Assembly: GCA_019671005.1 (NCBI GenBank)
Contig: CM033738.1
Location: 13,666,202 to 13,730,201, forward strand
From: Hibiscus mutabilis
Taxonomy: Eukaryota > Streptophyta > Magnoliopsida > Malvales > Malvaceae
Length of the DNA: 64,000 nt
Direction: 5' to 3'
Shown here one piece after another: positions 21,360-32,319 of the stretch. The notes beneath the pieces are model-generated. The model searched no databases. It was not told the DNA's origin and saw nothing but the letters and a program-made list of their open reading frames with translations. Every line of letters begins with the position of its first letter. The first letter of the stretch is position 1. A program made the position numbers and the translations under genes.

Positions 21360-23342
21360 TTATAATCTATTTACCGATGATCGCCATATCCTTCCTTCCA
21401 AAGAAATAATGATCACCGAAACATCGTCATGGTACATTCGTCGTTCCCCTGATGGGATCTCAACCAATTCATGGAACTCAAGACCTGCAAAAACATAACC
21501 CCAGAAAGGAAAACTATAAACAATGCAAGTTCATTTGTTCTTTAGATAATGAAACCATGTTTACATTAGACAGAATTTGTACCAGCTTTCTCGGCTGCTC
21601 GAATTAGTACTTCTTCCACAAGATGTTGCGCTGGATCGCCGTCGGGAAACGAGGCGGTGAACCATTCGATTCGGGAAACGACTTGTTGGTTTGTGAAGTA
21701 CTGATAGAGTCCATCGGATGAGAGTATCAAAAACTTGTCACCAGGGCTTAGTTTATAATGATGAAGTGAAGGAGATGATGTGATGTATGGCGATGTTCCG
21801 ACATAATTGATTCTGAAAATTTCACACAAAGCATCGTTCCATTTAGGCTGCAAACAAGAACCGAACAGAGTTAAACACATAAATCAGTTCCATTTCCATA
21901 TCCTTCAAATGCTTGGCTTTGGTTTCTCATTGATTTCTTACATGTTTGAGAAAACCTGCACCAAAAGCTCGAGTGACCTTCAGATAACCTTTCACTCTTT
22001 CATTAACAACTGCTTCATCATCATCTGGATGCTCTTGCCTGATTCTCTCAACTTCCTGTAATGAAAACAAAACCCCCATTTTTTATGTTGATTTTGAAAG
22101 CAAAGAAAATGAATATAAATGCAGAGGAAAATTCACCTCTTTAACATCTGTGTTATGATCCACTGTGAGCTGATGAGGGATCAAATTAGAGGACCCTGTT
22201 TTTTGTGCTATAATGGCTCTGCTATCCCCCAAATTCATTACATAAACATCTTCTCCGTTCATTAACATCACCAAAACACAAGAACCCATTGCGTGTAACT
22301 CGGGATTCAAATCAGCCATCTTTAAATAAGTCTCTTCGGTTTTAGCTAAACCCTCTGAAAGTGCTTTCAGAAAATCGGAGTGTTCGAATTCTGATGTTGC
22401 GGGATTCGTCGAAAGCTCGAATCTTTGAGTGTCGCAACCGGACTTCCATTTCTTCAAATCGAATCCGGTTGCTTCATCCGATTCGGCCTTGCCGGTGTTC
22501 CATAACAGCCCTTTAAGCTCTTCGAAGACTGCATTGAAGAGATTAGTAAGCAAGTGATCAGGCGCATCAGGGCCACTGAAACCGTCATAAATTCCGACGA
22601 AAATCCAGCCTTCTTCTTCTGAAACAACGAGATGGGTTCGGTCCTCACCGGCTTTCCCTTGCGCCCATTGCAAGTTCTGGCTTTTCATTGAAAGCTGGTA
22701 ACCGTCACCGTCGTCGTCGTTAAGATCATCAGTTTGATCGCCATGATCATCAACGCTCAAACTCCCTCCACTATTTGGATTGTTAGTTTTGGTTTCTATA
22801 GCCGATGAACATTCTTTGTCTGAAGCAAAACGTATCGCTCTCTTGAAACTCTTCATAAAAACCGAACCTTTCTTTGACTTATTAAAACTCCCATCGGACA
22901 AGCTTTTGTGGAACTTAATAATCGGGCTCGACATGAACCCACGATCCATTGGTCCCGACCAACAAGGGGAGTTGCCACGTGGAGCTGGCTGTAACGTCAG
23001 GGAAGCAACTAGCTCGGAGCTTTTAAACGTGGAGGAACGATCGGGTAACGGGGATGGTGCTACCGCCAATGGGACCGTTGTTAAGTTTGCGCTAACGGAA
23101 GCTCCGGAGATGGAGCTGAACGTCGTCGATGTGGTGGTGGAGGAAGAAGAAGAAGAAGAGTTGACCGAGGAGTGGTTTTCGGCGGAGGAGAGAAGGATCG
23201 GGTCGGGTCGGACGTAACAGAATGAATGTCCGATGAAGTCTTCGAAGGGGTGAGGCATAACGTGAGAGGTCATCATCATTCCATGGCTTGGGCCGCCATT
23301 GAAAGAACAGCAGTGGCTTAGCTTTCTAACTGTGTTTCCCAT
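21360..23342 (-). CDS. PLL2: POLTERGEIST-like protein phosphatase 2C
   Basis: Four minus-strand exons: 22137-23342, 21942-22055, 21583-21847, 21360-21484. They join in frame to 569 codons plus TAA at 21360-21362. The PP2C domain fills about residues 225-560. It includes QWAQGKAGEDRTH, the metal-binding region VGIYDGFSGPDAPDHL, MGSCVLVMLMNGEDVYVMN-LGDSRA, YLKVTRAFGAGFLK, LILSSDGLYQYFTNQ and MYHDDVSVIII. The GxDGFxGPDA pattern and the long low-complexity N-terminus (poly-Ser/Thr at about 62-75) are typical of the POL/PLL family of membrane-associated phosphatases in stem-cell and leaf signalling. The N-terminus MGNTVRKLSHCCS could be myristoylated at Gly2, with Cys11/Cys12 as palmitoylation candidates. 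The symbol rests on position next to ALG10, as I recall for Arabidopsis PLL2; PLL3 is the alternative. Confidence 0.9.
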
Positions 23343-25637
23343 GATTTAATGTTTTTTTTTTTTTCAGGTGGTTCGATTGTTTTGGTTTCTACAAGGTTGC
23401 AAGAAGACAGAAGAGAAACGAGACTGTAATAAAAGAAGAGAAACGGAAGAGGGAGTTGACTTTGTAAGGCTGGGGCTTTATTTGAGAAAAGAAAAAGAAG
23501 AGGCCCAGTCCGAAGGAAGCATTATTTATTTATTTAATGATTATAAGAATTACAAGTTGATTTATTTTAGAAATTAATGGAGGAGTTGACTATCTGAGGG
23601 AGCGTGGGGGAGTAATAGAATAAAGGTGATTGAGCATATCTCAAAGTCAAAGGCTTGCGATTAGTATAAGTGGATTTTATAAAGTAGAAAATATATAAAT
23701 AAAATTAATTTAACATAAAAAATTAGAGAAATGATAGCAATATAGCTGTCAAATTTTTTTCTTAAAGTATGATATCGCTTAGATTATTTTTTAAAATATT
23801 ATTATTGTTATTGTGAAAATAAAATTAGATAGATTATACTTCGACTTTAAACAGTAAAATCTATTTTTATGAATAAAAAATTAAAATCGAATGGATTACA
23901 ATTCAACTTTAAATAATATTTTATACTAAAATTAAAATACTTTTCACCGACTTAAATATTTTAACTTAAAAAAATACTTAGAATAGTTAATGAAATTTCT
24001 TTCCCACCGATTTTACATTTATTATAGTAAATATTAAAATCAACTGTTATATTTGGGTAAAGTTGCCATCAGAAATAGTTATATCCTCTTGCGATTTTTA
24101 TGAGAAAAAAAGGGAAGGCTAAAACGTGCAAGCACTAAATCAAATGTATCGAAAAGATTTTCTTAATCGGTATATGCTGTACTTGTTTTTGCATCTTAGA
24201 ATAGATATTAAAAATATATTTATTTTGAATCCAACGAGGTCCTGTAGAAAAGATGATAATGTTCATCGCATGAGATCTAAATTCGAATAATCTTGTCTAC
24301 AAAATATGTATGTCAAAGAATTAAAAAAAATATGAATATATACTACTTGTAATCATCTTTAGTTATTAAAATATATATTTATTTTTTTGTATACTCAAAA
24401 TATATACTCAAAAAAATATTACTTTATTAGAAGAATAAATTGTATGTTAATCGAAAAAAGAAACCCGCCACATAGTGTAACATAATAAATATAAAATAAT
24501 TTGTGCTTTTTTTTTTTTGTCGTCCATGCAAGGCAAGGAAAGGCCGACCTTTTTATTTAATTTTGAAAAAACAGTTATTTTTCCACATTAGGTGGTGAGG
24601 GTTGGCTTGGATTGAGATGGACCAGTTAGTTGAATGTTCTTCCTATGGGCTACCCCTTGGAAATCATTTATGTGCTATTCAGCCCATCAATATATTTTAA
24701 ATAATAATTAAAAAATCATTCAAATCTTTTCATGAAAATTATTAAAAAAATATAAAAATAAAATTATAAAAAATTCAAACAACTTGATATTTTTCATGGG
24801 GTTCGGAGGAGGCCATGACCCCCAAACTTGGAAAATTTGTTATTAACCCCTTTGAAATTTTTAGAAGTTTTGATTTGGATCTCTCAAAATGTTTGGAAAA
24901 TTATTTTCCTCCTATGATCGTTAAAACTTCACATTAATATATATATTAATTAAATTAAATTGACATTCTCAAATTATAAATTTATATATACAGTTTAAAT
25001 TGTAATAGAAATAATAAATATATGAATTTAAACTTATTTTTTTTAAATATTAGTTTCTCCAAGTAAAAACTTCAAAAATATATTTTTTAATAGTCTTAAG
25101 GTAGTATCTGTTTATATGTTTCTTAAACATTTGATAAGGCACATAAATCTTGCATACAAAGCGAATTAAACTCGGTCTATTAGGATAAACATCATCATCT
25201 TTTTCATTAGAACCACTCGTTGGGTTCCAAAATTAATGAACTTTGATAGAATATAATTGATATATACACAAACTTAATTTTTTTTCTTGAGTTTCTATTT
25301 CGATATTATTTTTTAATTTATAAAAATTGAAAATTTTCAACAATTTTCATATAATATTTTAAACACTTTTAGGTTCTTACTTTTAGGTTTTTACTTTATT
25401 AAGAGTTTTTTTTTTCTACAAGTTGAGTGTCAATATCTACTAGTATAATTCATTTTCTTTGTAATAAAATCTTGGTGGAAGATTTGTCCAGAAACATGTT
25501 ATAAATCAAAATTTACTTCATGAAATCACATGTAAACATACATAGTTTAATAGATAAGCTTATTATTTAAATTACTTTTCAATATTTGATCTCCCCAAAC
25601 AAAGTGTAGTCCCGTGACTGAAAATACATTTATAAAA
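23343..25637. other. Intergenic region upstream of the PP2C gene
   Basis: The first 250 bp are purine-rich with a T run just upstream of the ATG and probably hold the PP2C leader and promoter. The rest is very AT-rich with no gene. A stretch at 25130-25240 (CATAAATCTTGCATACAAAG ... AACCACTCGTTGGGTTC) is similar to 61430-61540 and marks an unnamed dispersed repeat. Confidence 0.5.
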
Positions 25638-26442
25638 GGCTTAAATTAAAAATAAGTGTCCAAAGCATATTATTTTTAAACTTTAGGCGCTTAAAGTATT
25701 TTTTTTTGTAAAAATAGGTGCCTAAAATTTCAAAAATTATAATTTTAGGTGCCCGACTGTTAACTACCGTTAAAAAAACGTTAACTAATACAAATTGACA
25801 CGTGTCATTTTTAATTTCTTTAAATTATTTTTAATAATTTAAAATTTTACAAAAAAAACTTGAAATTCTAAAACTTTCTAAAATAGTCCCCAAATCCCTA
25901 AATCCCCAAATCCTCACTGCTGCCGCTGTCGGCCGCCAGCTGCCGTTGTCAGCCCTACCTTTTCAGTCGTCAAACCCAGCCGACCATTTCCCCTCATTGC
26001 CATCGTCAGAAAACGGCTAATGGTGTGCCAACCGAACATTGAATGTCAAACGTGAAATAATTGTTCGATTGACACACCGTTTGCCATTTTTCGGCGATGG
26101 CAAGTTAGGGTTTAATGGTCGGCTGGGTCCGGCGACCGAACGAGTGTGGTCGACAACGGCGGCCGGGGGCAGCAGCGGTGAGAATTTAGGGACTGATTTG
26201 AACATTTTTATAAATTTCAGGATTTTAAAAAAATAAATTTTAAAGTTTTTTTTCAAAAATAATGTTAAAAAATCAATATTCATGTCATGTGTCGCGTTTT
26301 AAATGAATAACGGTTTTTTAACAGTCGGGCACCTAAAATTATAATTTTTAAAACTTTAGGCACCTATTTTTGCAAAAAAAATATTTTAGGCACCTAAAAT
26401 TTAAAAATGATATACTTTAGGCACTTATTTTTCATTTAAGCC
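25638..26442. mobile_element. Non-autonomous MULE-type element with long TIRs and 9-bp target duplication
   Basis: 805 bp, starting GGCTTAAATTAAAAATAAG and ending with its inverted copy (...ATTTAAGCC). The arms are similar for about 180 bp (AAAATAGGTGCCTAAAATTT, then TTTAGGTGCCCGACTGTTAA on the left arm). It is flanked by a perfect 9-bp repeat TTTATAAAA at 25629-25637 and 26443-26451, the signature of Mutator-like elements. The centre (25910-26190) is distinctly GC-rich with CCG/CGG phrases in inverted arrangement. No transposase is present. A relative lies at 60404-61183. Confidence 0.88.
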
Positions 26443-26570
26443 TTTATAAAACTACACAAGCATCAATTATTGACCTAGTTATATGTGAATTATTAATTAA
26501 AAAAAACTAAACATGTTATATACACGTAGAAGTTCATGTTGTTAAAAAATTTCGTGTTATATTAAAAATC

Positions 26571-26622
<52 letters not shown>

Positions 26623-26918
26623 AATAATATAACATGTTATATATAAAAAAAGTTAATGTTATAAAAAAATACATGTTATATTAAAAATATTAGTTTTAAT
26701 CTTTGGTTGATGGAAATTCCAGTTTATTAATTTATACTCATATTTTTAAGCTCTCTCATAGTTTAGAATTAGGAGAGTAACTGAAACATTTTCCTTATTC
26801 CCGTTGTTTTCTTGGCAGCTGAACGTAGGTGGAGCTGCAAAATTCATCCTATTAATCCTTCTAGAGCACCGAAGTATCTTAAATAAATGTTTCTAATATA
26901 TTAAATATAATTATTTTA
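26443..26918. other. Intergenic sequence with an ATT microsatellite
   Basis: An uninterrupted (ATT)n run of about 50 bp lies at 26572-26621. It is followed by upstream sequence of the first tRNA-Lys-like unit (26800-26900), which resembles the sequence before the later tRNA copies. Confidence 0.6.
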
Positions 26919-27625
26919 GGGTAAACTACATAAATGGTCCCCCGACTATGACCCAATTCTTTCTTAAGTCTTCTGACTATGAGAAGTTACAAATAGGTTC
27001 CCCGACTAATTGTGACTAAAAAATCGGTCCAATTCTATTAAAAAATAAACGGCCGATGATGGTGCAGTTAATAAAATTAGAATAATAACATATTTAACCG
27101 TAAACCTTTACATTTTATTTTAATTTGGTCATAAATTTAAAATTTTAGGTCTCAACATTTTAGTCTCTTAAATCCTAAACTTCATCTTCTTCCCTTCTAA
27201 AAAAACATTCATTATTGTTAACACTGGCCATCTGCAAACCCCATTCGTATAAGCAATGAAAATAGTTGGAGAATCATACCGTTTTTAGCTAAAGTTTTTC
27301 TTTTATTTCACTCTTTTTTTTGCAAAGTTTAGTAAACTCATGACGATTTTACAGAGCTAAATAAAAGAAAGGTTATTCTACAGATTAGTAAATTTATGAT
27401 GGTATCTAATTTAGGACTAAATTAAAATAAAATGTAAAAGTTGAAGGTTAAATATCTTAGTCTACAAATATTATTAACTCACACATCATCAGCCGTTTAT
27501 TTTTTAACGAAATTGGATCAATTTGTTAGTTGCGATTAGTCAGGGACCTATTTATAATTTCTCATAGTCAAGAGACTCAACAAAGAATTGGATCATAGTT
27601 GGGGGACCATTTATGCTGTTTACTC
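26919..27625. mobile_element. Long-TIR MITE/MULE-type element
   Basis: About 707 bp. The left arm GGGTAAACTACATAAATGG and the reverse complement of the right end (GAGTAAACAGCATAAATGG) begin an inverted repeat of about 150 bp that includes CCCGACTATGACCCAATTC and its partner. It is non-coding and sits between the upstream block and the tRNA-Lys-like sequence at 27658. The flanks show ATTATTTTA and ATTATATTC, a possible decayed 9-bp duplication. Confidence 0.7.
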
Positions 27626-27657
27626 ATTATATTCTATAAACGACAGAGTCACGCAAC

Positions 27658-27731
27658 GCTCGTCTAGCTCAGTCGGTAGAGTGCAAGGTTCTTAACCTTG
27701 TGGTCTTTGTGTTCGGGCCCCTCGGTGGGCA
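27658..27731 (+). pseudogene. tRNA-Lys(CUU)-like pseudogene, unit 1
   Basis: GCTCGTCTAGCTCAGTCGG, anticodon loop TTCTTAA (anticodon CUU) and 3' GGTGGGC are all recognisable. The T stem is broken (TTGTG against CCCTC) and the acceptor stem relies on several G-T pairs. A T-rich tract follows. It is the first of three copies on the plus strand. Confidence 0.7.
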
Positions 27732-29494
27732 CAATGTATTTTAATTTTGGTTTTACCTTTGTGCTGCTACAGTCACCTAGAGGTGTGAACATATTCTTCT
27801 TGCTACTCTCTAGAGGTGTTCAAAAATAAGTGATCCGATTTTTATTTTTGAATTAAATATTTTATCTGAAAATAAAAAAACGAAATTTTTATAGATGCGA
27901 ATTTTGTTATATTTAGAATTTGTTGTTTGTTATATTCAAAATTCTGAAATTTTTATAAATATGACCTTCAAAATTGAAAAAAAAAATAGTTAAATCAAAT
28001 TATATTTTAAGATAATTGGATATTTAAATATTTGAATATTTGATTTTTTCCGGCTCGGATATAGACCACTATATCGTCGATCCGAATAACTGAATATCCG
28101 AAAAAACCGAATCGAATCCAATCCGATATCCAACAATGAACACCCCTACTCTCTAGGATTTGGTCAAGAAACAAAGACAATATTGATAATAGGAAAAAAA
28201 TTTAATACACAATCTTGTTAATTTTAAGGTTTATATTTAAGATTTAAAATTTTAAACTTTAAAAAAGAGTTGTGTAATATTTTTTTAAACAAATTTGCAT
28301 ATCAAAATTAAAACCTTAACAATACGAGTCATTCATGGATTTCACTGCATATTCGACTCAATAAATCAATTATGTTTTGAGAGAAGTCAATATGGAGGGG
28401 CTGATCTCATCATTCTCTTGGAGATAATGCATTGTTGATCCTCCTTACCTACATAATCATAATGCAAATTGACCTCCAACACAATCTCAAACTCAATAAG
28501 CAATTCAAAGATGCGCAGATAAACCATGTGAGGTTAAGCTGTCCTATCAAAACACACATTGGGAATTGAAAATGTTGGAATAATTTTGTAAGCAAAAAAT
28601 ATAGTAATTAATAACGGAATGGTTGTCTACGTCCAACGATGAGAGAAAAATCAATTATAAAACAATAAATTTGATCTCAATTTTTATGCTCAAAGTGTGT
28701 TTCGTTGAATAATGAATTTCGTGAACAAGGCCAAAAAAAAAAAGGCATTAACCATTTCATTAATTGAAATTTAATTGTAAGGATTAAGGGGTTTGATTGA
28801 CATACTAAACTTAGTTGTCAGAAAAGAAACAAGTCCTTGTTGAAATACACCTAAATATTTAAACACTAAACTATCTGCTACAAAGCTGAGAAACCTTTAA
28901 AAGAAGGCAGTAAATCATGCAAATAATTTCCTTTTCTTTTTTACCACACATGCATTTTTTTTTTCCGTTGTTAGCAGCGAAGATCGGTGGTCAGTAAAGT
29001 TTGATTCTCTTTTGTGGTGTTACTATTTTGTCAAGATCAAATAACGAAAGAACTTGCTTTCTTCTTAGAGCACTATAGTCAAAGTAGTAGTATTGCTGGA
29101 TTTTTATCAGAAGATTGTTAGATCTTTTGAAAGTAATAAATCTTGTACTTTATTGACTGCACACCTTTAGGGCTTTATTGTTCTATTTGATGTATAGAAA
29201 ATTTAATGTTTGTGGTGTGATTCTTTTATAACCTTTTCACTTTGAATACAATCCAGTTTTAAAAAAAAGTATCGAAACTTGCAAAAAAACAACCGAAAAT
29301 GTTATAAAAAATTTTAACATTTTCAGTTTGAGGACAAATTTCAAAATTTATCATCTTTTAGTCACACCTTGAACATGCCGCGCCCCAGACCTTCCCTTGA
29401 TTCCATGGTAGCTGAATGGCCAATAGAGCCAAAATTCATGTTCAGTATCAATATAAACATATCTTAAAATATTTAAAGAGTCATCACATCCAAA
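27732..29494. other. Spacer of tRNA-Lys unit 1
   Basis: AT-rich, no gene. Segments at 28600-28680 (ACGATGAGAGAAAAATCAA) and 28755-28890 (TTGTAAGGATTAAGGGGTTTG) recur in diverged form at 30120-30190 and 30980-31140. This indicates that the spacer was duplicated together with the tRNA copies. Confidence 0.5.
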
Positions 29495-29566
29495 GGCCGT
29501 CTAGCTCAGTTGGTGGAGCACAAGGATCTTAAGCCTGTGGTCCTGAGTTCTCAAGCCCTTGGGCGT
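29495..29566 (+). pseudogene. tRNA-Lys-like pseudogene, unit 2
   Basis: GGCCGTCTAGCTCAGTTGG and a loop with ATCTTAA are clear, but the T-arm region (GAGTTCTCAAGCCCTTGG) and 3' acceptor strand are degenerate. T runs follow at 29578 and 29590. Confidence 0.65.
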
Positions 29567-30235
29567 TCATTATTTTTATCTTTTTTCAATATTTTTTTTT
29601 TGTTTTCTGCTACTGCCAACCACCTGCAACCCTTGCAACAGTAAATGTAGGGTACAAAGAATGCTCCATAAACATTGATCCTTGTAACAACTAAAGTAAA
29701 AAGCTAGCAGCATGCACATTTCTTACCTCCTAAAAAGATTTAACCCAGGCATTCATTACAAGTTCAAGAACTTAAGCCAGTTGTGATGAAAATCCAAACA
29801 TACCTGTCCTTCCAACAACTTAGCTTCTCCTTCTGATTCAACCCAAACCTTGCAGATTTGCTTCCATTTCAAACTCCATTCTTTAGATTCCCTCTAGTTT
29901 TTGAGATCAACAAGTAACATTGAAATATATGTTGAGACCTAGCAGCCAAACCCGATAAAAGTGTGAACCGAATCTTGCCACTCTCTAGGATTGTGTTCAT
30001 GTGACAAGGAAAACATTGATACAACTGTAAACTCCATAGTTCGAAATCTCAGCTTTGCAACCTCAACTCCCTTTGGCTTATTGAAAGAATTACAAGTTTA
30101 TAAGCAGAAAACATAATCAACGGAAGATTAATACATGGTTTGACTTTGGTTGTCCGCACCCACGGATGAGAGAAAATCAACTATAAAAAGTTTATTTTTT
30201 TTTCAAAACAAAACAATAACCCAGCACTAAGCCCA
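29567..30235. other. Spacer of tRNA-Lys unit 2
   Basis: No coding sequence. The part at 30120-30190 matches the spacer after unit 1. Confidence 0.45.
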
Positions 30236-30910
30236 TTTTTTATGTCCCTACCCCCTAGTGTGTTCACCTATGGTACAAGGTCTGGGCATAGTTGGCTCAT
30301 GAAGCAAGGAAATATGGAAAGTCTTGGCCAAACTTCCCACTCTTCCTAAAATCAGAATTTTTGGTTGGAAGCTGTGTACTGTTATGAGGCCTTACCTGCT
30401 GGACAGTTGCTCTATTGATTAGATTGCTGCACATATTGTTGAACCTGCCACAAGGATGATGAGATTAAAGTAAATGTGGATGGAGCATTCTTAGCTGAAT
30501 CTGGGTAAGCTTCAGTAGGTATTGTTGCACGGAACAGACATGGCTTAGTTATTGATTGATGGGCGGGCTCTCAAATTGATTGGATCCCATACGGCCGAGA
30601 CATCATAAGCCTGTGCTTTTGCTGAAGGCTCAACGTTGGCAGTAGGTAATTGTGGAAGGGGACTCAGATCGCTATAGTCAACAAGCTGTGTTCAAAGGAT
30701 TTGAATCTCTCGGTTACAGTTGAGTGCTTAGCCAAATCGATCATGCTGCTAGTTTCCGCATCGTGCACGTCGGTCGTGAGGCCAATAGAGTTGCTCATTC
30801 ATTAGCTCATTGGGCTTTGACTTGTAATGAGGCATTTGTTTTTTTCTTATGATGTTTCTGATTGTAGACGATGCTATTTTCGGTTAATGATATATAATCA
30901 CGTTTTCCCT
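30236..30910 (+). pseudogene. 3' end of a LINE with RNase H-like remnant
   Basis: The plus-strand translation in shifting frames gives fragments of the C-terminal part of a plant LINE ORF2: KIWKVLAKLPTLPKIRIF from the zf-RVT region, then IKVNVDGAF, GIVARNRHGLV, VEGDSD and VGREANRVAHSLAHWAL. These are the RNase H (RVT_3) landmarks, including the DGAF and EGDS acidic motifs. The unit ends with TTAATGATATATAATCACG and an A-rich tail. Several stops and frameshifts make it dead. It interrupts the spacer between tRNA units 2 and 3. Confidence 0.75.
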
Positions 30911-31556
30911 CAAAAAATTAATAATATATTAACAACCCTTTACATAATTACATCCTTCATAGTTTTTTTTATAAGAGTTTGTTTAATTGAAACTTGATTG
31001 CAAGGATTAAGAGTTTGTTTAACATAATGCACAAAGCTAATGTCTTGTAATGAAACCTAATTGTCAAAGAGATCAAATCATTGTTACAATACCTAAAGAT
31101 TTAGACTCTATATCATCTTACCAGAAGGAAAGTTGAAATACCTTTTTTTTTTCAAAATTAAATATATTAAATCATATAAATAAAACATTTTTTTCCCATT
31201 ATATCAACTGGTGGAGCAAAATGGTATATTTGGGGTGTTAGTTGACATCCAAAATTTTTGAAATATATATATAAACAAGATTGACATCATTTTAGAAAAA
31301 ATGACACCGGTTTAAAAAAATAATTAAGATGCTTAAAGAAAACTCGATACCCACTCGTTTTTAATAAAATATAAACAAATACCAAAAAATTTAACACTAC
31401 AATCTAAATTTTCTGATACCGCGCATGCCAATGTTAATAACCTCTTTCCCCTTTATTTCCCTTGTTTTCGTGATAACTGAATGCAAAATGTATCTTATAT
31501 ATCTTCAGTATGAATATATATCTATATTAGAAGTGTTAAAGAAAACTAACTTGTAA
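30911..31556. other. Spacer before tRNA-Lys unit 3
   Basis: 30980-31140 is similar to 28755-28890. 31410-31520 (TTTCCCTTGTTTTCGTGATAACTGAATGC) is similar to the sequence before units 1 and 2. No gene. Confidence 0.45.
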
Positions 31557-31608
31557 GCCCGTCTAGCTCAGCCGGTAGAGCGCAAGGCTCTTAACCTTGT
31601 GGTGGGCG
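31557..31608 (+). pseudogene. tRNA-Lys(CUU)-like gene lacking the T arm, unit 3
   Basis: 52 nt. The acceptor 5' strand GCCCGTC, D arm, anticodon arm with CTCTTAA and acceptor 3' strand GGTGGGC are perfect, but the variable and T-arm region is missing. The break fits a deletion between two GGT repeats that flank the T arm in the intact gene. A T run follows at 31618. It is probably non-functional in the cytosol, although D and anticodon arms and the acceptor pairing are all intact. Confidence 0.75.
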
Positions 31609-31984
31609 AAGCAGATATTTTTCTTTTTATGCAGGGCTTTTTGTTTAGCCTTTCCACTGGACCTGTAAACCAGAATTTGTCTCTGCAGAGCTGTTAAGTT
31701 ACGAAAGAAGCATAACGCATTACCTGAATCAATCACAAACCAAGTAAGTAATTAAAAACAAAAACCTTTCCTTCCAAATATAACATTCATATCTGACATT
31801 ATCAAGAAGAATCTTATGTTCAATTTATAAAAAAAATTATTAAGATTTTAATTTTGACACTCTAAATTAATTTTTTTAGCTTCGTCCCCGACTACAAATT
31901 CTCATCTTTTCATATTGATATTATCCTTTTGAAGTAAAATTTAGTTACCAACTATTCCATATACTCTGGGAAAAGCTAAAAATT
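31609..31984. other. Intergenic sequence
   Basis: AT-rich, no gene recognised. Confidence 0.5.
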
Positions 31985-32319
31985 GTACTTTTAGAGTGCG
32001 ATTAAAAAACGGTTGACATAAATTTTTATTATTTTGGTAAAAATTTAGGTACAATAAGAAAATAATTTAAGTAGAACTAAAATTTTTACCAATTGAGTAA
32101 GAATCTATGTTATAATACAAATTCTTACTATGTAGATAATAATTTAGGTAGAATCAAAATTCTTATCGACCGAAGTAAAAATTTATATTATAACCTAAAT
32201 TTTTAAAATTTAGGTTGAGTTTTACTTTGAGTAAAAATTTATGTTATAACACAAATTCTTACTAATTTAATAAAAATTTATATTAGAAACCGTCTTAATT
32301 TAATCGCATCCTAAACTGC
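31985..32319. mobile_element. MITE-like element (copy 2 of the 1803-2097 family)
   Basis: About 335 bp. The left arm TTTTAGAGTGCGATTAAAAA and the reverse complement of the right arm (GTTTAGGATGCGATTAAA) form an inverted repeat of about 45 bp. The interior repeats AAATTCTTAC and AAAATTTATATTA as in copy 1. AACGG cores lie inside the TIRs (for example AAAAAACGGTTGACAT near 32005). It is about 0.7 kb upstream of the MYB3R transcription start. Confidence 0.6.

Noticed and set aside
22780..23217. A 145-codon plus-strand frame
   Set aside because: It is the antisense shadow of the first PP2C exon, whose minus-strand frame carries all the family motifs.
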